Assembly: GCA_029263035.1 (NCBI GenBank)
Contig: JAJCYF010000028.1
Coordinates: 1 to 12,406 of the forward strand
Length of the DNA stretch: 12,406 nucleotides
DNA from: Actinomycetes bacterium
GTDB lineage: Bacteria > Actinomycetota > CADDZG01 > JAHWKV01
Reading direction: 5' to 3'
Part shown: in pieces, positions 1-7,183 of the stretch
Numbering within the stretch: the stretch's first letter is position 1
Layout: each line of letters starts with the position of its first letter
Notes under the pieces: generated by a model
Databases searched by the model: none
Told to the model about the DNA's origin: nothing
What the model saw: the letters and a program-made list of their open reading frames with translations, nothing else
Translations under genes and position numbers: made by a program

Positions 1-854
1 TAGCGGCGGTCGTGGTCCGGCCGGTCGTAACCGGTCATCTGGACCGCGTCGGTAGGCAGCCCAAGGTAACCGGCCAGCCATTTCGCCAGCGACAGGTTGG
101 TGATCTCCGGATCGTGCACGGGTCCGATGTTGTACGCCTCGCCGTTTTCCCCTTTCTCCAGGACCAGCGCCACCGCCCGGGCGAAGTCCTCGGCGTAGAG
201 CCACTGGCGGATGTAGAGACCGTCTCCCCACACCAGCATCGGCTCGGACCTCAGGCCGCGGGTGACCCAGCGGGGAAAAACCTTCTCGGGAAACTGCCAG
301 GGACCGAAGGCGTTGGTCGGACGGACCACCACGACCTCGAGCCGGTCGGAGTAGGAGCGCGCAAGATCGTCGGCGAGCGCCTTCGACTTTGAGTACGGAC
401 TGGCGGCGTTGCCGGTGCCCTCCGGCTTGTCGGACTCTTTGAATGCTCCCTCGAGAATCGACCCGTAGACCTCGTCGGTCGACACATGGACGAATCGGGG
501 CACCCCGGCTGCGACTGCCGCATCGAGCAGCACCCGGGTTCCCTCCACGTTGGTGCGGTAGAAGCGGTCGGGATCGTTCTCGGAACGGGTGACGTGGGAT
601 TCCGCCGCGTAGTGGACGATGGCCCGAGGCCGGCTCTCTGCGACCAGGTCGCGGATCGGCCCCTCGTCGGCGATGTCCAGCTTTGCGAACCGGTAGTCCT
701 CACGGCCGGCGACATCGGCGAGCCGCCGCTGGTCACCGGCATAGGTGAGACAGTCGACGTTGGTCACCGAGCAGGAGCCCTCGTTCAGCTTCAGCCGGAC
801 GAAGTGGCTTCCCAGGAAACCGGCACCGCCGGTGACCAGAATGTTGGATTTCAT
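1..854 (-). CDS. rfbB: dTDP-glucose 4,6-dehydratase, C-terminus beyond the left edge
   Basis: This extended short-chain dehydrogenase converts dTDP-glucose to dTDP-4-keto-6-deoxy-glucose in the cytoplasm, the precursor of dTDP-rhamnose and other deoxysugars. The frame is open from the ATG at 854 to the window edge, giving 284 of the usual 320-350 residues. Visible landmarks are the NAD-binding loop TGGAGFLGSH (residues 8-17), the catalytic triad region STDEVYG (125-131, with T126, D127, E128), the YSKSK active-site Tyr/Lys (154-158), FGPWQFPEK in the substrate-binding region, and PDHDRRY at the very end, matching the family's RPGHDRRY block. The start lies 47 bp after the LCP gene on the same strand, so co-transcription is likely; no strong ribosome binding site is visible. 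Downstream rfb genes may lie off the left edge. The family call is secure; the final sugar made is unknown. Confidence 0.95.
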   Translation of the reverse strand, partial: MKSNILVTGGAGFLGSHFVRLKLNEGSCSVTNVDCLTYAGDQRRLADVAGREDYRFAKLDIADEGPIRDLVAESRPRAIVHYAAESHVTRSENDPDRFYRTNVEGTRVLLDAAVAAGVPRFVHVSTDEVYGSILEGAFKESDKPEGTGNAASPYSKSKALADDLARSYSDRLEVVVVRPTNAFGPWQFPEKVFPRWVTRGLRSEPMLVWGDGLYIRQWLYAEDFARAVALVLEKGENGEAYNIGPVHDPEITNLSLAKWLAGYLGLPTDAVQMTGYDRPDHDRR

Positions 855-901
855 GCCGACTACTCTATTCGACCGCGGCGAAACCACATTTTGGAGACGG
901 G

Positions 902-2332
902 TTACTCGTCGCAGGCATGGACCAGCGGCCTGGTCTCCTCCGGCGCCGAAGGTGGAGGGGGCGGCGCGTCGGCCGCCGGGGTGGCGCCGGGGGATGGCGA
1001 CACCTGCGAGTGGCCGGCGGCGAAGTCCTGGCCCAGCACGACCGCTACCTGACCCGTGGCCTCAATGGTCTCCGGCAGCTCTTTGAGCTCGCCGCCGTAG
1101 GTGTTGGCCAGCAGCCGGCCCTGGTCCTGAAACCCCTCGGCGTAATAGACGGTGGTCAGCGGATGGGGCGTGGTATTGCCGGTTTCCAGCACCTGAAACC
1201 CTTTGGCTTTCAGCAGCTCGCCCTCGTTGAACGCCAGCTTGTCAACCTCGGTGCCGTTGAGCAGGCTCACCTGGACGTCCTCAGGGTCTATCGCGCTGAC
1301 GCCGGTTCGCCCGTAGTCGGGCAACGGCTGGCGGGAGGCCAGTGCGGTGAACAGCGCCTTGGTCTGCATTTCGTTGGCCACCACGTAGGAAACACCGTCC
1401 AGCCGAGCTCCCGCCGAGGGCACCACCCGCATGTCCAGATTGCCCGAGTTGAAGGTGCGAAGCCGAAGGCCGATGGTCTTGATGTCGTTGAGGGAAAGTT
1501 CGGCGTCGTATCGCACCGCCCGCGAGAAGACGTTGACCAGCGAGATCACCCGGTCCGGGCGCAGCACAACCCCCGGGGTAGCTATCTTGTCGACCATCAG
1601 CTTCATGAACAGCTGCTGGCGCTGAATGCGCCCGAAGTCGTCGTCGATCTTGCGGGCGCGCACGAAGGCCAGCGCCTGGTCCCCTTCGATGGTGACGCAA
1701 CCTTGCGGCTGATCGAGGCCCGAGTCCGGGTCCCGCACCGCCCGTTCGAAGAAGACCTCCACGCCTCCGACGCTGTCGGCGATGTCGTTGAAGCCGTTGA
1801 AGTCGATCTCCAGGTAGTGGTGGATGGGCATACCCGCGAACTCGGAGACGGTTTCGACCATGGCGTCGGGCCCGAGCCCGTAGATGCTGTTGATCTTCAC
1901 CGGATCCCCATCCGGGTCCTCAACTCTGAGGTCCCTAGGAAAGTGGATCAGGACCGCCTTCTCCCGCTCCTCGTCGAGGTGCAGCAGCATGATGGTGTCC
2001 GCCCGCCTCCCGGGCACCACCTCGGTGTCGCCGAACTCGGTTTGCTGCTCGCTGGTCAGGTTCTCCCGCGAATCCGAACCAAGAACCAGGACGTTCATGG
2101 GCTCGTTGGCAGGCTTGGGGGCTACCTCCACCTGCTCCTGGTTTCCCTTCACCTTGATGTTGGCGTAAATCAAAACCCCCCCTACGGATAGGGCGACCAG
2201 AGCTACCAGGACCCCCAGGGCGATGAGGCTTCGGATCAGGCCGCGGGGCGCGTGGCCGTGGCGGCTGCTGCGGCCGGATCTGAGGATTGGTGACAAACCG
2301 CCGGGCGACCGGGGGCGATTACGGCGACCCAT
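902..2332 (-). CDS. LytR-CpsA-Psr (LCP) family protein with LytR_C domain
   Basis: LCP proteins are membrane-anchored phosphotransferases that move polyprenyl-pyrophosphate-linked glycans onto peptidoglycan or other wall acceptors outside the membrane. From the ATG at 2332 the product has 476 residues: a basic cytoplasmic N-terminus, one membrane helix (about 32-58), the LCP domain (about 79-250), a LytR_C domain (about 352-438) and a proline/alanine-rich tail (440-476). Expected pyrophosphate-binding residues are present in LGSDSRE (D87, R89), GRRADTIML (R109, R110, D112), FPRDLRV (R133, D134) and FVRARKIDDDFGRIQRQQ (223-240). The LCP plus LytR_C arrangement is typical of Actinomycetota. GTG at 2338 and TTG at 2341 are alternative in-frame starts; none has a good Shine-Dalgarno sequence, so leaderless translation is possible. 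It precedes rfbB and diverges from the GT2-methyltransferase gene, consistent with a surface-polymer locus. The exact polymer is not known. Confidence 0.93.
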   Translation of the reverse strand: MGRRNRPRSPGGLSPILRSGRSSRHGHAPRGLIRSLIALGVLVALVALSVGGVLIYANIKVKGNQEQVEVAPKPANEPMNVLVLGSDSRENLTSEQQTEFGDTEVVPGRRADTIMLLHLDEEREKAVLIHFPRDLRVEDPDGDPVKINSIYGLGPDAMVETVSEFAGMPIHHYLEIDFNGFNDIADSVGGVEVFFERAVRDPDSGLDQPQGCVTIEGDQALAFVRARKIDDDFGRIQRQQLFMKLMVDKIATPGVVLRPDRVISLVNVFSRAVRYDAELSLNDIKTIGLRLRTFNSGNLDMRVVPSAGARLDGVSYVVANEMQTKALFTALASRQPLPDYGRTGVSAIDPEDVQVSLLNGTEVDKLAFNEGELLKAKGFQVLETGNTTPHPLTTVYYAEGFQDQGRLLANTYGGELKELPETIEATGQVAVVLGQDFAAGHSQVSPSPGATPAADAPPPPPSAPEETRPLVHACDE

Positions 2333-2341
2333 GGGCACCAA

Positions 2342-2384
2342 GTATTGCTTATGACTCGGGTGAACCGTCCTAGGCGGATGTCAA
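2342..2384 (-). promoter_or_regulatory. Possible promoter of the LCP-rfbB unit
   Basis: TTGACA (2384-2379) is a perfect sigma-70-type -35 match. The best downstream AT-rich hexamer, AATACT (2347-2342), is 31 bases away, too far for a standard pair, so either the -35 match is chance or the true -10 is degenerate. AATACT ends nine bases before the ATG at 2332, which would suit a short-leader or leaderless message. Weak evidence. Confidence 0.2.
2365..2377. promoter_or_regulatory. Imperfect palindrome, candidate operator
   Basis: CCGTCCTAGGCGG reads as CCGCCTAGGACGG on the other strand. One pair of positions mismatches, and the core CCTAGG is a perfect palindrome. It lies just downstream of the TTGACA hexamer on the minus strand, where a bound protein could block transcription. 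Only one copy was seen, so a role as an operator is inference. Confidence 0.2.
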
Positions 2385-2449
2385 GAATCTGCGAAAACTA
2401 CGTCCGGTCTGCCGCGGGTGCTGCCAATCTCGCTCCGGTCACCGGCCGG

Positions 2450-2467
2450 CTGGGCCGGCAGGCCCAG
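2450..2467. other. GC-rich hairpin in the divergent gap
   Basis: CTGGGCC, loop GGCA, GGCCCAG forms a perfect 7-bp stem. No T-run follows on either strand and no gene ends here, so it is not a typical terminator. It could be a structure in the 5' leader of the rightward message or a chance product of high GC. Confidence 0.35.
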
Positions 2468-2670
2468 GGGTGGTCGCGAACCTTGCGTGCCGATTGAGTT
2501 GTCCAGCCGCGGGAAGTGAACGCCTTAGACTTTGGGTGAAACGACCGGCGCCAACCCTTGTTTCTCCCCGGGCGATTCGATCCGGCGTGAGCGTGAGTAG
2601 GAAACCAATGGCCGGAGCCTTAGGATCGCTATACCGACGCCGATTGAGATGTTTATTGGACAATGAGACC

Positions 2671-4194
2671 ATGCTGACCGACCTGACACTGGTAATACCC
2701 ACATTCAACGAAGAGTCACGCCTTCCCCGCACCATGGAGGAGTTGGAGAGGTTTACCCGGACCTCCGGCATCTCCCTCCAGGTGATCGTGTCGGACGACG
2801 GAAGCACCGACGGCACCGCTGCTGTCGTCGCTGACTGGGCAGAGCGTGCACTGCCCAGGATGACCGTGGAGCTGGTGAGGGGTGTCCATCGCGGCAAAGG
2901 GGCCGCGGTGCGCGAGGGCATGCGCCGCGCGGTCTCACCGGTAGTCGGCTCCTTTGATGCCGACCTGAGCCCGGGAACCGATGCGGTCGAGGAGTTGTAC
3001 CGCGCCATCCTCGAAGGTCCGGACATGGTCATGGCATCCCGGGCCCTGCCCGGATCGGTGATCGAAGTGCGTCCGGCCTGGTACCGGGAGCTGGCGGGAC
3101 GGGTATTCAACCTTTACCTGCGCCGGTTGGCCGATATTCCGTTTCGCGACACGCAATGCGGGCTCAAGTTGTGGAGGCGGGAGGTCGCCCGTCACATCTT
3201 CAAACATCAGCGTCTGGACGGATTCGCTTTCGATGCCGAGCTGGCTGTGCTCGCTACCCGGCTGGGCTACCGGGTTGAGGAGATCCCGGTTCGGTGGGCC
3301 CACTCCGATGGCAGCAGCCTTTCGATGTCCAGAGACGCCTGGAGGATGTCACGAGATGTCCTGAAAATCGTCCGTCAGCTAGGAAAAGGTGACATCCACG
3401 CTCCGGGGATACCCAGTACACCTGCCATGGAGATCATGAACAGCGCCGAGGATCTCCATTGGTGGTACGTCGCCAAGCGCCGGGTAGTGGCCGGCACCCT
3501 CGATAAGTTCGGCAACGGCGGCCGCTGTCTGGACATTGGGTGTGGCGGCGGAGCGATGTTGCTGGAAACCGGACTGTCGGTACCCGCATTCGGTGTGGAC
3601 CTTTCGGACCACGCCCTGGACCACGCCTATGCCCGGGGTCTAAAGGGTTTGGTCAAGGCGGAGGCCGCCTCCCTGCCGTTCGCCCGCAACTGCTTCGGCA
3701 GCGTCCTGTTGCTGGATGTTCTCGAGCACCATGCGCAACCCGAACTGCTGCTGAGGGAGATTCGCGAGGTTCTGGACCCCGAGGGGATTCTGGTGGTGAC
3801 CGTCCCTGCCTTCCAATGGATGTGGAGCTACGCCGACCACGTGCTGGGCCACTACCGCCGGTACACCAGAGCCGGGCTGGCGGCCGAGCTGACGGCGAAC
3901 GGCTTTGTGCTGGAGCGCATCAGCTATTTCCACTCCTGGCTGTTGCCCGTGGCCTGGTCGTTCCGCAAGCTCCGTTCCCTGCTGCGCAAAACGAACTCAG
4001 CGGACGACTTCTCGGTACCTGCTCCCCTCAACCGGCTCCTGCTCGGCTTTGCACTGGCTGAGAGCAAACTGCTCAAGCGGTTCGATCTGCCGTTTGGCCT
4101 TTCGGTTCTCGGCGTTGCCCGGCCCGCGGACCGGGTGGAGCCGTCCGGGGTTTCGGCTCAGGCTGGTACCACCAGACAGGTGGCAACCGCTTGA
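2671..4194 (+). CDS. GT2 polyprenyl-phosphate glycosyltransferase fused to class I SAM methyltransferase
   Basis: This 507-residue protein carries two enzymes in one frame. Residues 1-240 are a GT2 domain of the dolichyl-phosphate glucosyltransferase (ALG5/DPG synthase) type: VIPTFNEESRLP, SDDGSTDGT (41-49), FDADLSPG (95-102, the metal/nucleotide-sugar DAD) and FRDTQCGLKLW (158-168). Such enzymes move a sugar from a nucleotide donor to a polyprenyl phosphate at the inner membrane face. After a short linker, residues 255-485 are a Rossmann methyltransferase with HWWYVAKRR (263-271), SAM loop CLDIGCGGG (286-294) and DVLEHH (349-354). I chose ATG 2671 because the GT2 fold begins at once after it. 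The frame is open back to GTG 2470, but those 67 residues lack family features. The ribosome binding site is weak. Separate genes elsewhere often encode the two halves; here there is no stop between them, though ATG codons at residues 253 and 256 could allow a free methyltransferase. The substrate is unknown. Confidence 0.9.
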   Translation: MLTDLTLVIPTFNEESRLPRTMEELERFTRTSGISLQVIVSDDGSTDGTAAVVADWAERALPRMTVELVRGVHRGKGAAVREGMRRAVSPVVGSFDADLSPGTDAVEELYRAILEGPDMVMASRALPGSVIEVRPAWYRELAGRVFNLYLRRLADIPFRDTQCGLKLWRREVARHIFKHQRLDGFAFDAELAVLATRLGYRVEEIPVRWAHSDGSSLSMSRDAWRMSRDVLKIVRQLGKGDIHAPGIPSTPAMEIMNSAEDLHWWYVAKRRVVAGTLDKFGNGGRCLDIGCGGGAMLLETGLSVPAFGVDLSDHALDHAYARGLKGLVKAEAASLPFARNCFGSVLLLDVLEHHAQPELLLREIREVLDPEGILVVTVPAFQWMWSYADHVLGHYRRYTRAGLAAELTANGFVLERISYFHSWLLPVAWSFRKLRSLLRKTNSADDFSVPAPLNRLLLGFALAESKLLKRFDLPFGLSVLGVARPADRVEPSGVSAQAGTTRQVATA

Positions 4195-4922
4195 AGCGGG
4201 ACGGTCAAGGAGTCGAGGCCCACAATGAGTTCCAGCGTTCCTACTTTGAGCGAGCCGACCATCGAACGCTCCGCCGATCCGGCTCGGTGTACCTTCGCCG
4301 GCACGTCGAGCGGATGATGAAGTATGCCGTTATCGAGCCGGGGATGAGGGTCCTCGAGGTCGGTTGCGGCCTAGGACGCTACACATTCATCCTGGCAGAG
4401 CTCGGGGTTCAGGTGGAGGGCCTCGACCTATCGCCGCAGCTGCTGGACCAGCTGCAAACGATCAATGCCGGCAAGTACGACATCCCCACGCACGGCTTTG
4501 ACCTGGTGGATGCCCCTGCCGAAATGTTCGAGACCTTCGATGCGGTGATCGGCTTCTTTGTCCTCCACCACGTCCACCAGCTGGACCCATGCATGCAGAT
4601 GGCGGCCAACCTGGTCAAGACCAATGGGTCGGTCTGCTTCTTGGAGCCCAACCCGCTCAACCCCTTGTACTGGGCACAGATCACCCTCACCCCCGAGATG
4701 CGCTGGGAAGGTGAAAAAGGAATCTGGAAGATGTATCCGGACGTGATTTTCCCGTCGATGGAGCGCGCCGGCCTGCGTCCCCAGGATGTGGAGCGTTTTG
4801 GGTTCTTCCCTCCTTTTGTGACCAATCTGCCCGTTGGTCCCCCGCTCGAGTCCGCCATGGAGAGGGTGTTTTGGAACCGGGCACTGCCGTTCCAGCTTTT
4901 TGGGAGCCGCTCCAAGGTCTAG
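4191..4922 (+). CDS. Class I SAM-dependent methyltransferase
   Basis: This 243-residue cytoplasmic enzyme has the seven-strand Rossmann methyltransferase signature: VLEVGCGLGRY (54-63) binding SAM, LDL (78-80) closing strand 2, and FFVLHHV (122-128) before strand 5. EPNPLNPLYW (152-161) resembles enzymes acting on lipids or sugars in glycan clusters, but the substrate cannot be assigned. The start is TTG 4191, overlapping the TGA of the fusion gene (TTGA, 4191-4194), which implies translational coupling. I prefer it because HNEFQRSYFE (11-20) is a typical N-terminal segment of this group and there is no in-frame ATG before residue 42. AAGGAG at 4207-4212 faces ATG 4225, which is out of frame and encodes only 30 codons. 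The gene ends in a CTAG shared with the convergent membrane-protein gene, so no terminator fits between them. Confidence 0.9.
   Translation: MKRDGQGVEAHNEFQRSYFERADHRTLRRSGSVYLRRHVERMMKYAVIEPGMRVLEVGCGLGRYTFILAELGVQVEGLDLSPQLLDQLQTINAGKYDIPTHGFDLVDAPAEMFETFDAVIGFFVLHHVHQLDPCMQMAANLVKTNGSVCFLEPNPLNPLYWAQITLTPEMRWEGEKGIWKMYPDVIFPSMERAGLRPQDVERFGFFPPFVTNLPVGPPLESAMERVFWNRALPFQLFGSRSKV
4919..4922. other. Shared CTAG stop of convergent genes
   Basis: The plus-strand methyltransferase stops at TAG 4920-4922 and the minus-strand 754-residue protein stops at TAG 4921-4919. The palindrome CTAG serves both. A five-base inverted repeat, AGGTC-TAG-GACCT (4915-4927), surrounds it, with no T-run on either side. 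Confidence 0.9.
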
Positions 4923-7183
4923 GACCTGTCCGAAACCCGGCGCCTAATCTCGAAGGGCCCTATCGTGCTCTCCAGGACGTAGTCGGTCTGGATGATCTCG
5001 TTAAAGGCATCATATGAATCGGCCAGAACAGAATCCGCCCTCTGGCCGTACCCGAACGAATATAGCGGCCACAACTCGTAGGTGGCGTCAGTTTCCCCCT
5101 TCTTGCGGGTAAGCACGTAATCGACCGGATGGTCTTCCAGCTCCTGCACCGCCCGGGCAAGCTGTTCCTTGCTCCGGAGACTCACGAACAGCCGGGAGTA
5201 CCGCCCCCACGGGGGGGTGTCGCTGGCCAAGTAGACCATCGCTCCCGTCTCCTCGATGGCGGCGATTGTTTGACCTTTTGAGTGGATCTCCTGCAAACGT
5301 TCGGCGAGTTGCCGGAACTGCACGGCCGTGTCCTCCAGCCTGGCGGGGATGCCGCAGATGTCCCTCGGTTCTTCCAGAAGGCAGAGCGGCTCATCTTTCA
5401 CAGGGTTGATTAGGTGGCTGAGTGCGTTGGGATACTCCCGGAAGGGCTGGACGACGTAGCTGTCGGGGGCGGCTACCAGTACCGCGAGACCTGCGAAAGC
5501 AAACAGGGCTGGTCCGGCCAGAAGCGTCCTGACCTTCGGAGTACCGGCCCAACGCTCACGAAGCCGGCCGGCGACGGCTCCCGAGAACCGGTCGAGAAGG
5601 CAGATCGCTACGATCCCCAGCGGTATCCATAGCCGGAAGACGGTGTAGTCACCCGAACGGCCAATGAAATGCATGAAGCAGAGCAAACCGTACAGGCCAA
5701 GGAACCCGATCAGGGCATCCATGGGCGTTGCCCGGCGGTACATGGCCTTCACTAGGGCGTAGCAGGTGAACGCAAGGCCGGAAAAGGCAAAGGCTGCGAA
5801 GGCAATCAGAGTCGGGATGTTGGGAACCGTCGCCAGCGGAAGCATGCCAAATCCTCCGGCGAACTCCAGCACCGTCTCTACGTAGTGGCTCCAGAAGTCG
5901 AATCCGAAGATGGTTCCGCGCGACGCGATGCCGGTGAACACCACGAATACCACGACTCCTACCGCAACCGCCCGCAGAAACCACGGCTTTTGATTCCGCG
6001 CCTCGGGAACCCCCAGCGTGCATAGCCAGTAAAATGCGAATCCGGCGGCCAGGTACAGGCCCGTGTCGAGGACGAAAACCAGCGCCAGACCCACTGCCGC
6101 CCCGGCCGCGACCGCCCACGCGCGCTTACCGGTCTTGTAGTGGAGCACCACGGCGATAAAGCACCAAACATCCATCGGCCAGCGCAGCAGTGATACCGAC
6201 GGAAGCCTCCACAGGCTGATCTCGCCCATTCCCAGGATCAGATGCAAAAGCAGCACGACAGCACCCAAGGCCGCCGCCGCCGGGCGAACCAGCAGCCGAA
6301 GAAGGGCGTAGAGCCCAATGAAGTAAATGCAGGCGTAAGCCGATCCCAGCTGGATCAGCCGGCCCCACGATAGGGGGACGAGGTGGGACAGATAGCCGAA
6401 GAAGAGCGGCCAACCGACGCCGTAGGTGGAATGAACCTCACCCAGGGCAACCCCGTGACGAACAGACAGCGCCGGCCCCATGGCAAAGTAGTCCCAATGC
6501 ACCAGGCTCTCCTCCAGCCAGAAACGGCCGGCAAGGATGCTCGAGTCCACAACGTAAACCAGGCCGACGATCACCACCGGGATGATGAGGTCCCATGGCG
6601 ACAGCTTGCGGGAGGATCGGTCGGCTACTCGCGCCATTAGCGACGAAAGCCACTCCGATACCCTATTGTCGGGCTTGTCGGGCTTGCCGATCAAGGTAGC
6701 CCCAATTGACAGCAGAGCTACGGCCACGAACCCAATCAAGAACCTGGACGGCACCGGCTCGCTCCGCGCAGCGTAAGTCCGGGCGTAGATGTACTGAGCA
6801 CCGAAGGCGCCTGTCGCCAGCACAGCGGTGAACATCAGCCGGATCCCAACCCCAAAAAGGAAGCGGTCCGAGACTATTCCGGCGGCGAAGACGCGCATCT
6901 GCCACAGCCCGGCGCCGGCAACAGTCAGCGCCAGGGTCAACAGGATCCCCAAGAGATAGATGTGGATGTCGTACTCGGGAAGCCACAGGGTCGCCCCGTA
7001 CAGCGTGTACTGCTCGACGTGGCGGGCCGGGGGTTTGACCAGGAGCATGGCCGTCAGGATCGCCTGTATCCCCAAGCCGGCACTGATCATGGCCATCCCG
7101 GCCAGAGCGCTGAAGAAGGCCGCCGGGTTGACGCCTTCCGGAACTCTGAAGGTTCCGGCCAACCGGTTGCGCCCAGTCCTCAT
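4919..7183 (-). CDS. Multi-pass membrane protein, GT-C glycosyltransferase-like
   Basis: The 754-residue product has roughly 12-15 hydrophobic helices between residues 22 and 571, followed by a soluble C-terminal domain of about 180 residues (572-754) likely outside the membrane. After a helix near 198-218, the segment LVHWDYFAMGPALSVRHG (227-244) and HSTYGVGWPLFFGYL (251-265) has the acidic first-loop plus YGxGxP look of GT-C enzymes, which use polyprenyl-phosphate sugars. D231 and E249 are candidate catalytic acids. This is inference from layout; I recognise no named family. A four-helix block with charged loops (1-165) precedes the GT-C-like core, which is unusual and may be an added domain. 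Its ATG overlaps the upstream TGA (ATGA, 7180-7183), so it is translated with the upstream gene. A 9-base tandem repeat at 6666-6683 encodes KPDKPD. It ends tail-to-tail on the methyltransferase. Confidence 0.8.
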   Translation of the reverse strand: MRTGRNRLAGTFRVPEGVNPAAFFSALAGMAMISAGLGIQAILTAMLLVKPPARHVEQYTLYGATLWLPEYDIHIYLLGILLTLALTVAGAGLWQMRVFAAGIVSDRFLFGVGIRLMFTAVLATGAFGAQYIYARTYAARSEPVPSRFLIGFVAVALLSIGATLIGKPDKPDNRVSEWLSSLMARVADRSSRKLSPWDLIIPVVIVGLVYVVDSSILAGRFWLEESLVHWDYFAMGPALSVRHGVALGEVHSTYGVGWPLFFGYLSHLVPLSWGRLIQLGSAYACIYFIGLYALLRLLVRPAAAALGAVVLLLHLILGMGEISLWRLPSVSLLRWPMDVWCFIAVVLHYKTGKRAWAVAAGAAVGLALVFVLDTGLYLAAGFAFYWLCTLGVPEARNQKPWFLRAVAVGVVVFVVFTGIASRGTIFGFDFWSHYVETVLEFAGGFGMLPLATVPNIPTLIAFAAFAFSGLAFTCYALVKAMYRRATPMDALIGFLGLYGLLCFMHFIGRSGDYTVFRLWIPLGIVAICLLDRFSGAVAGRLRERWAGTPKVRTLLAGPALFAFAGLAVLVAAPDSYVVQPFREYPNALSHLINPVKDEPLCLLEEPRDICGIPARLEDTAVQFRQLAERLQEIHSKGQTIAAIEETGAMVYLASDTPPWGRYSRLFVSLRSKEQLARAVQELEDHPVDYVLTRKKGETDATYELWPLYSFGYGQRADSVLADSYDAFNEIIQTDYVLESTIGPFEIRRRVSDRS

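Larger units (their letters stand above)
2333..2670. other. Divergent intergenic control region
   Basis: This 338-bp gap separates the leftward LCP gene from the rightward GT2-methyltransferase gene and must hold the promoters of both. On the minus strand a consensus TTGACA lies at 2384-2379, about 47 bases before the LCP ATG, but no convincing -10 element sits 16-18 bases beyond it. An imperfect palindrome, CCGTCCTAGGCGG, spans 2365-2377. A 7-bp GC hairpin lies at 2450-2467. On the plus strand TAGACT at 2526-2531 resembles an actinobacterial -10 hexamer, without a good -35 partner. I see no convincing small gene here. The frame of the rightward gene is open back to GTG 2470, but that extension does not resemble the GT2 family. 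Confidence 0.6.

Noticed and set aside
251..742. Minus-strand open frame within rfbB
   Set aside because: It lies in a different phase from the true rfbB frame and yields a Ser/Pro/Arg-rich product with no motifs.
917..2191. Long plus-strand open frame (424 codons) opposite the LCP gene
   Set aside because: The minus strand encodes a full LCP protein with all motifs; the plus frame gives a low-complexity product without family features, as is common opposite genes in GC-rich DNA.
2470..2670. N-terminal extension of the GT2-methyltransferase to GTG 2470
   Set aside because: The 67 extra residues are unlike the GT2 family, which begins at ATG 2671, and they would fill the divergent promoter region.
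6666..6686. 9-base tandem repeat (TTGTCGGGC twice)
   Set aside because: Only two copies within a coding loop (KPDKPD); too short to treat as a mobile or regulatory repeat.
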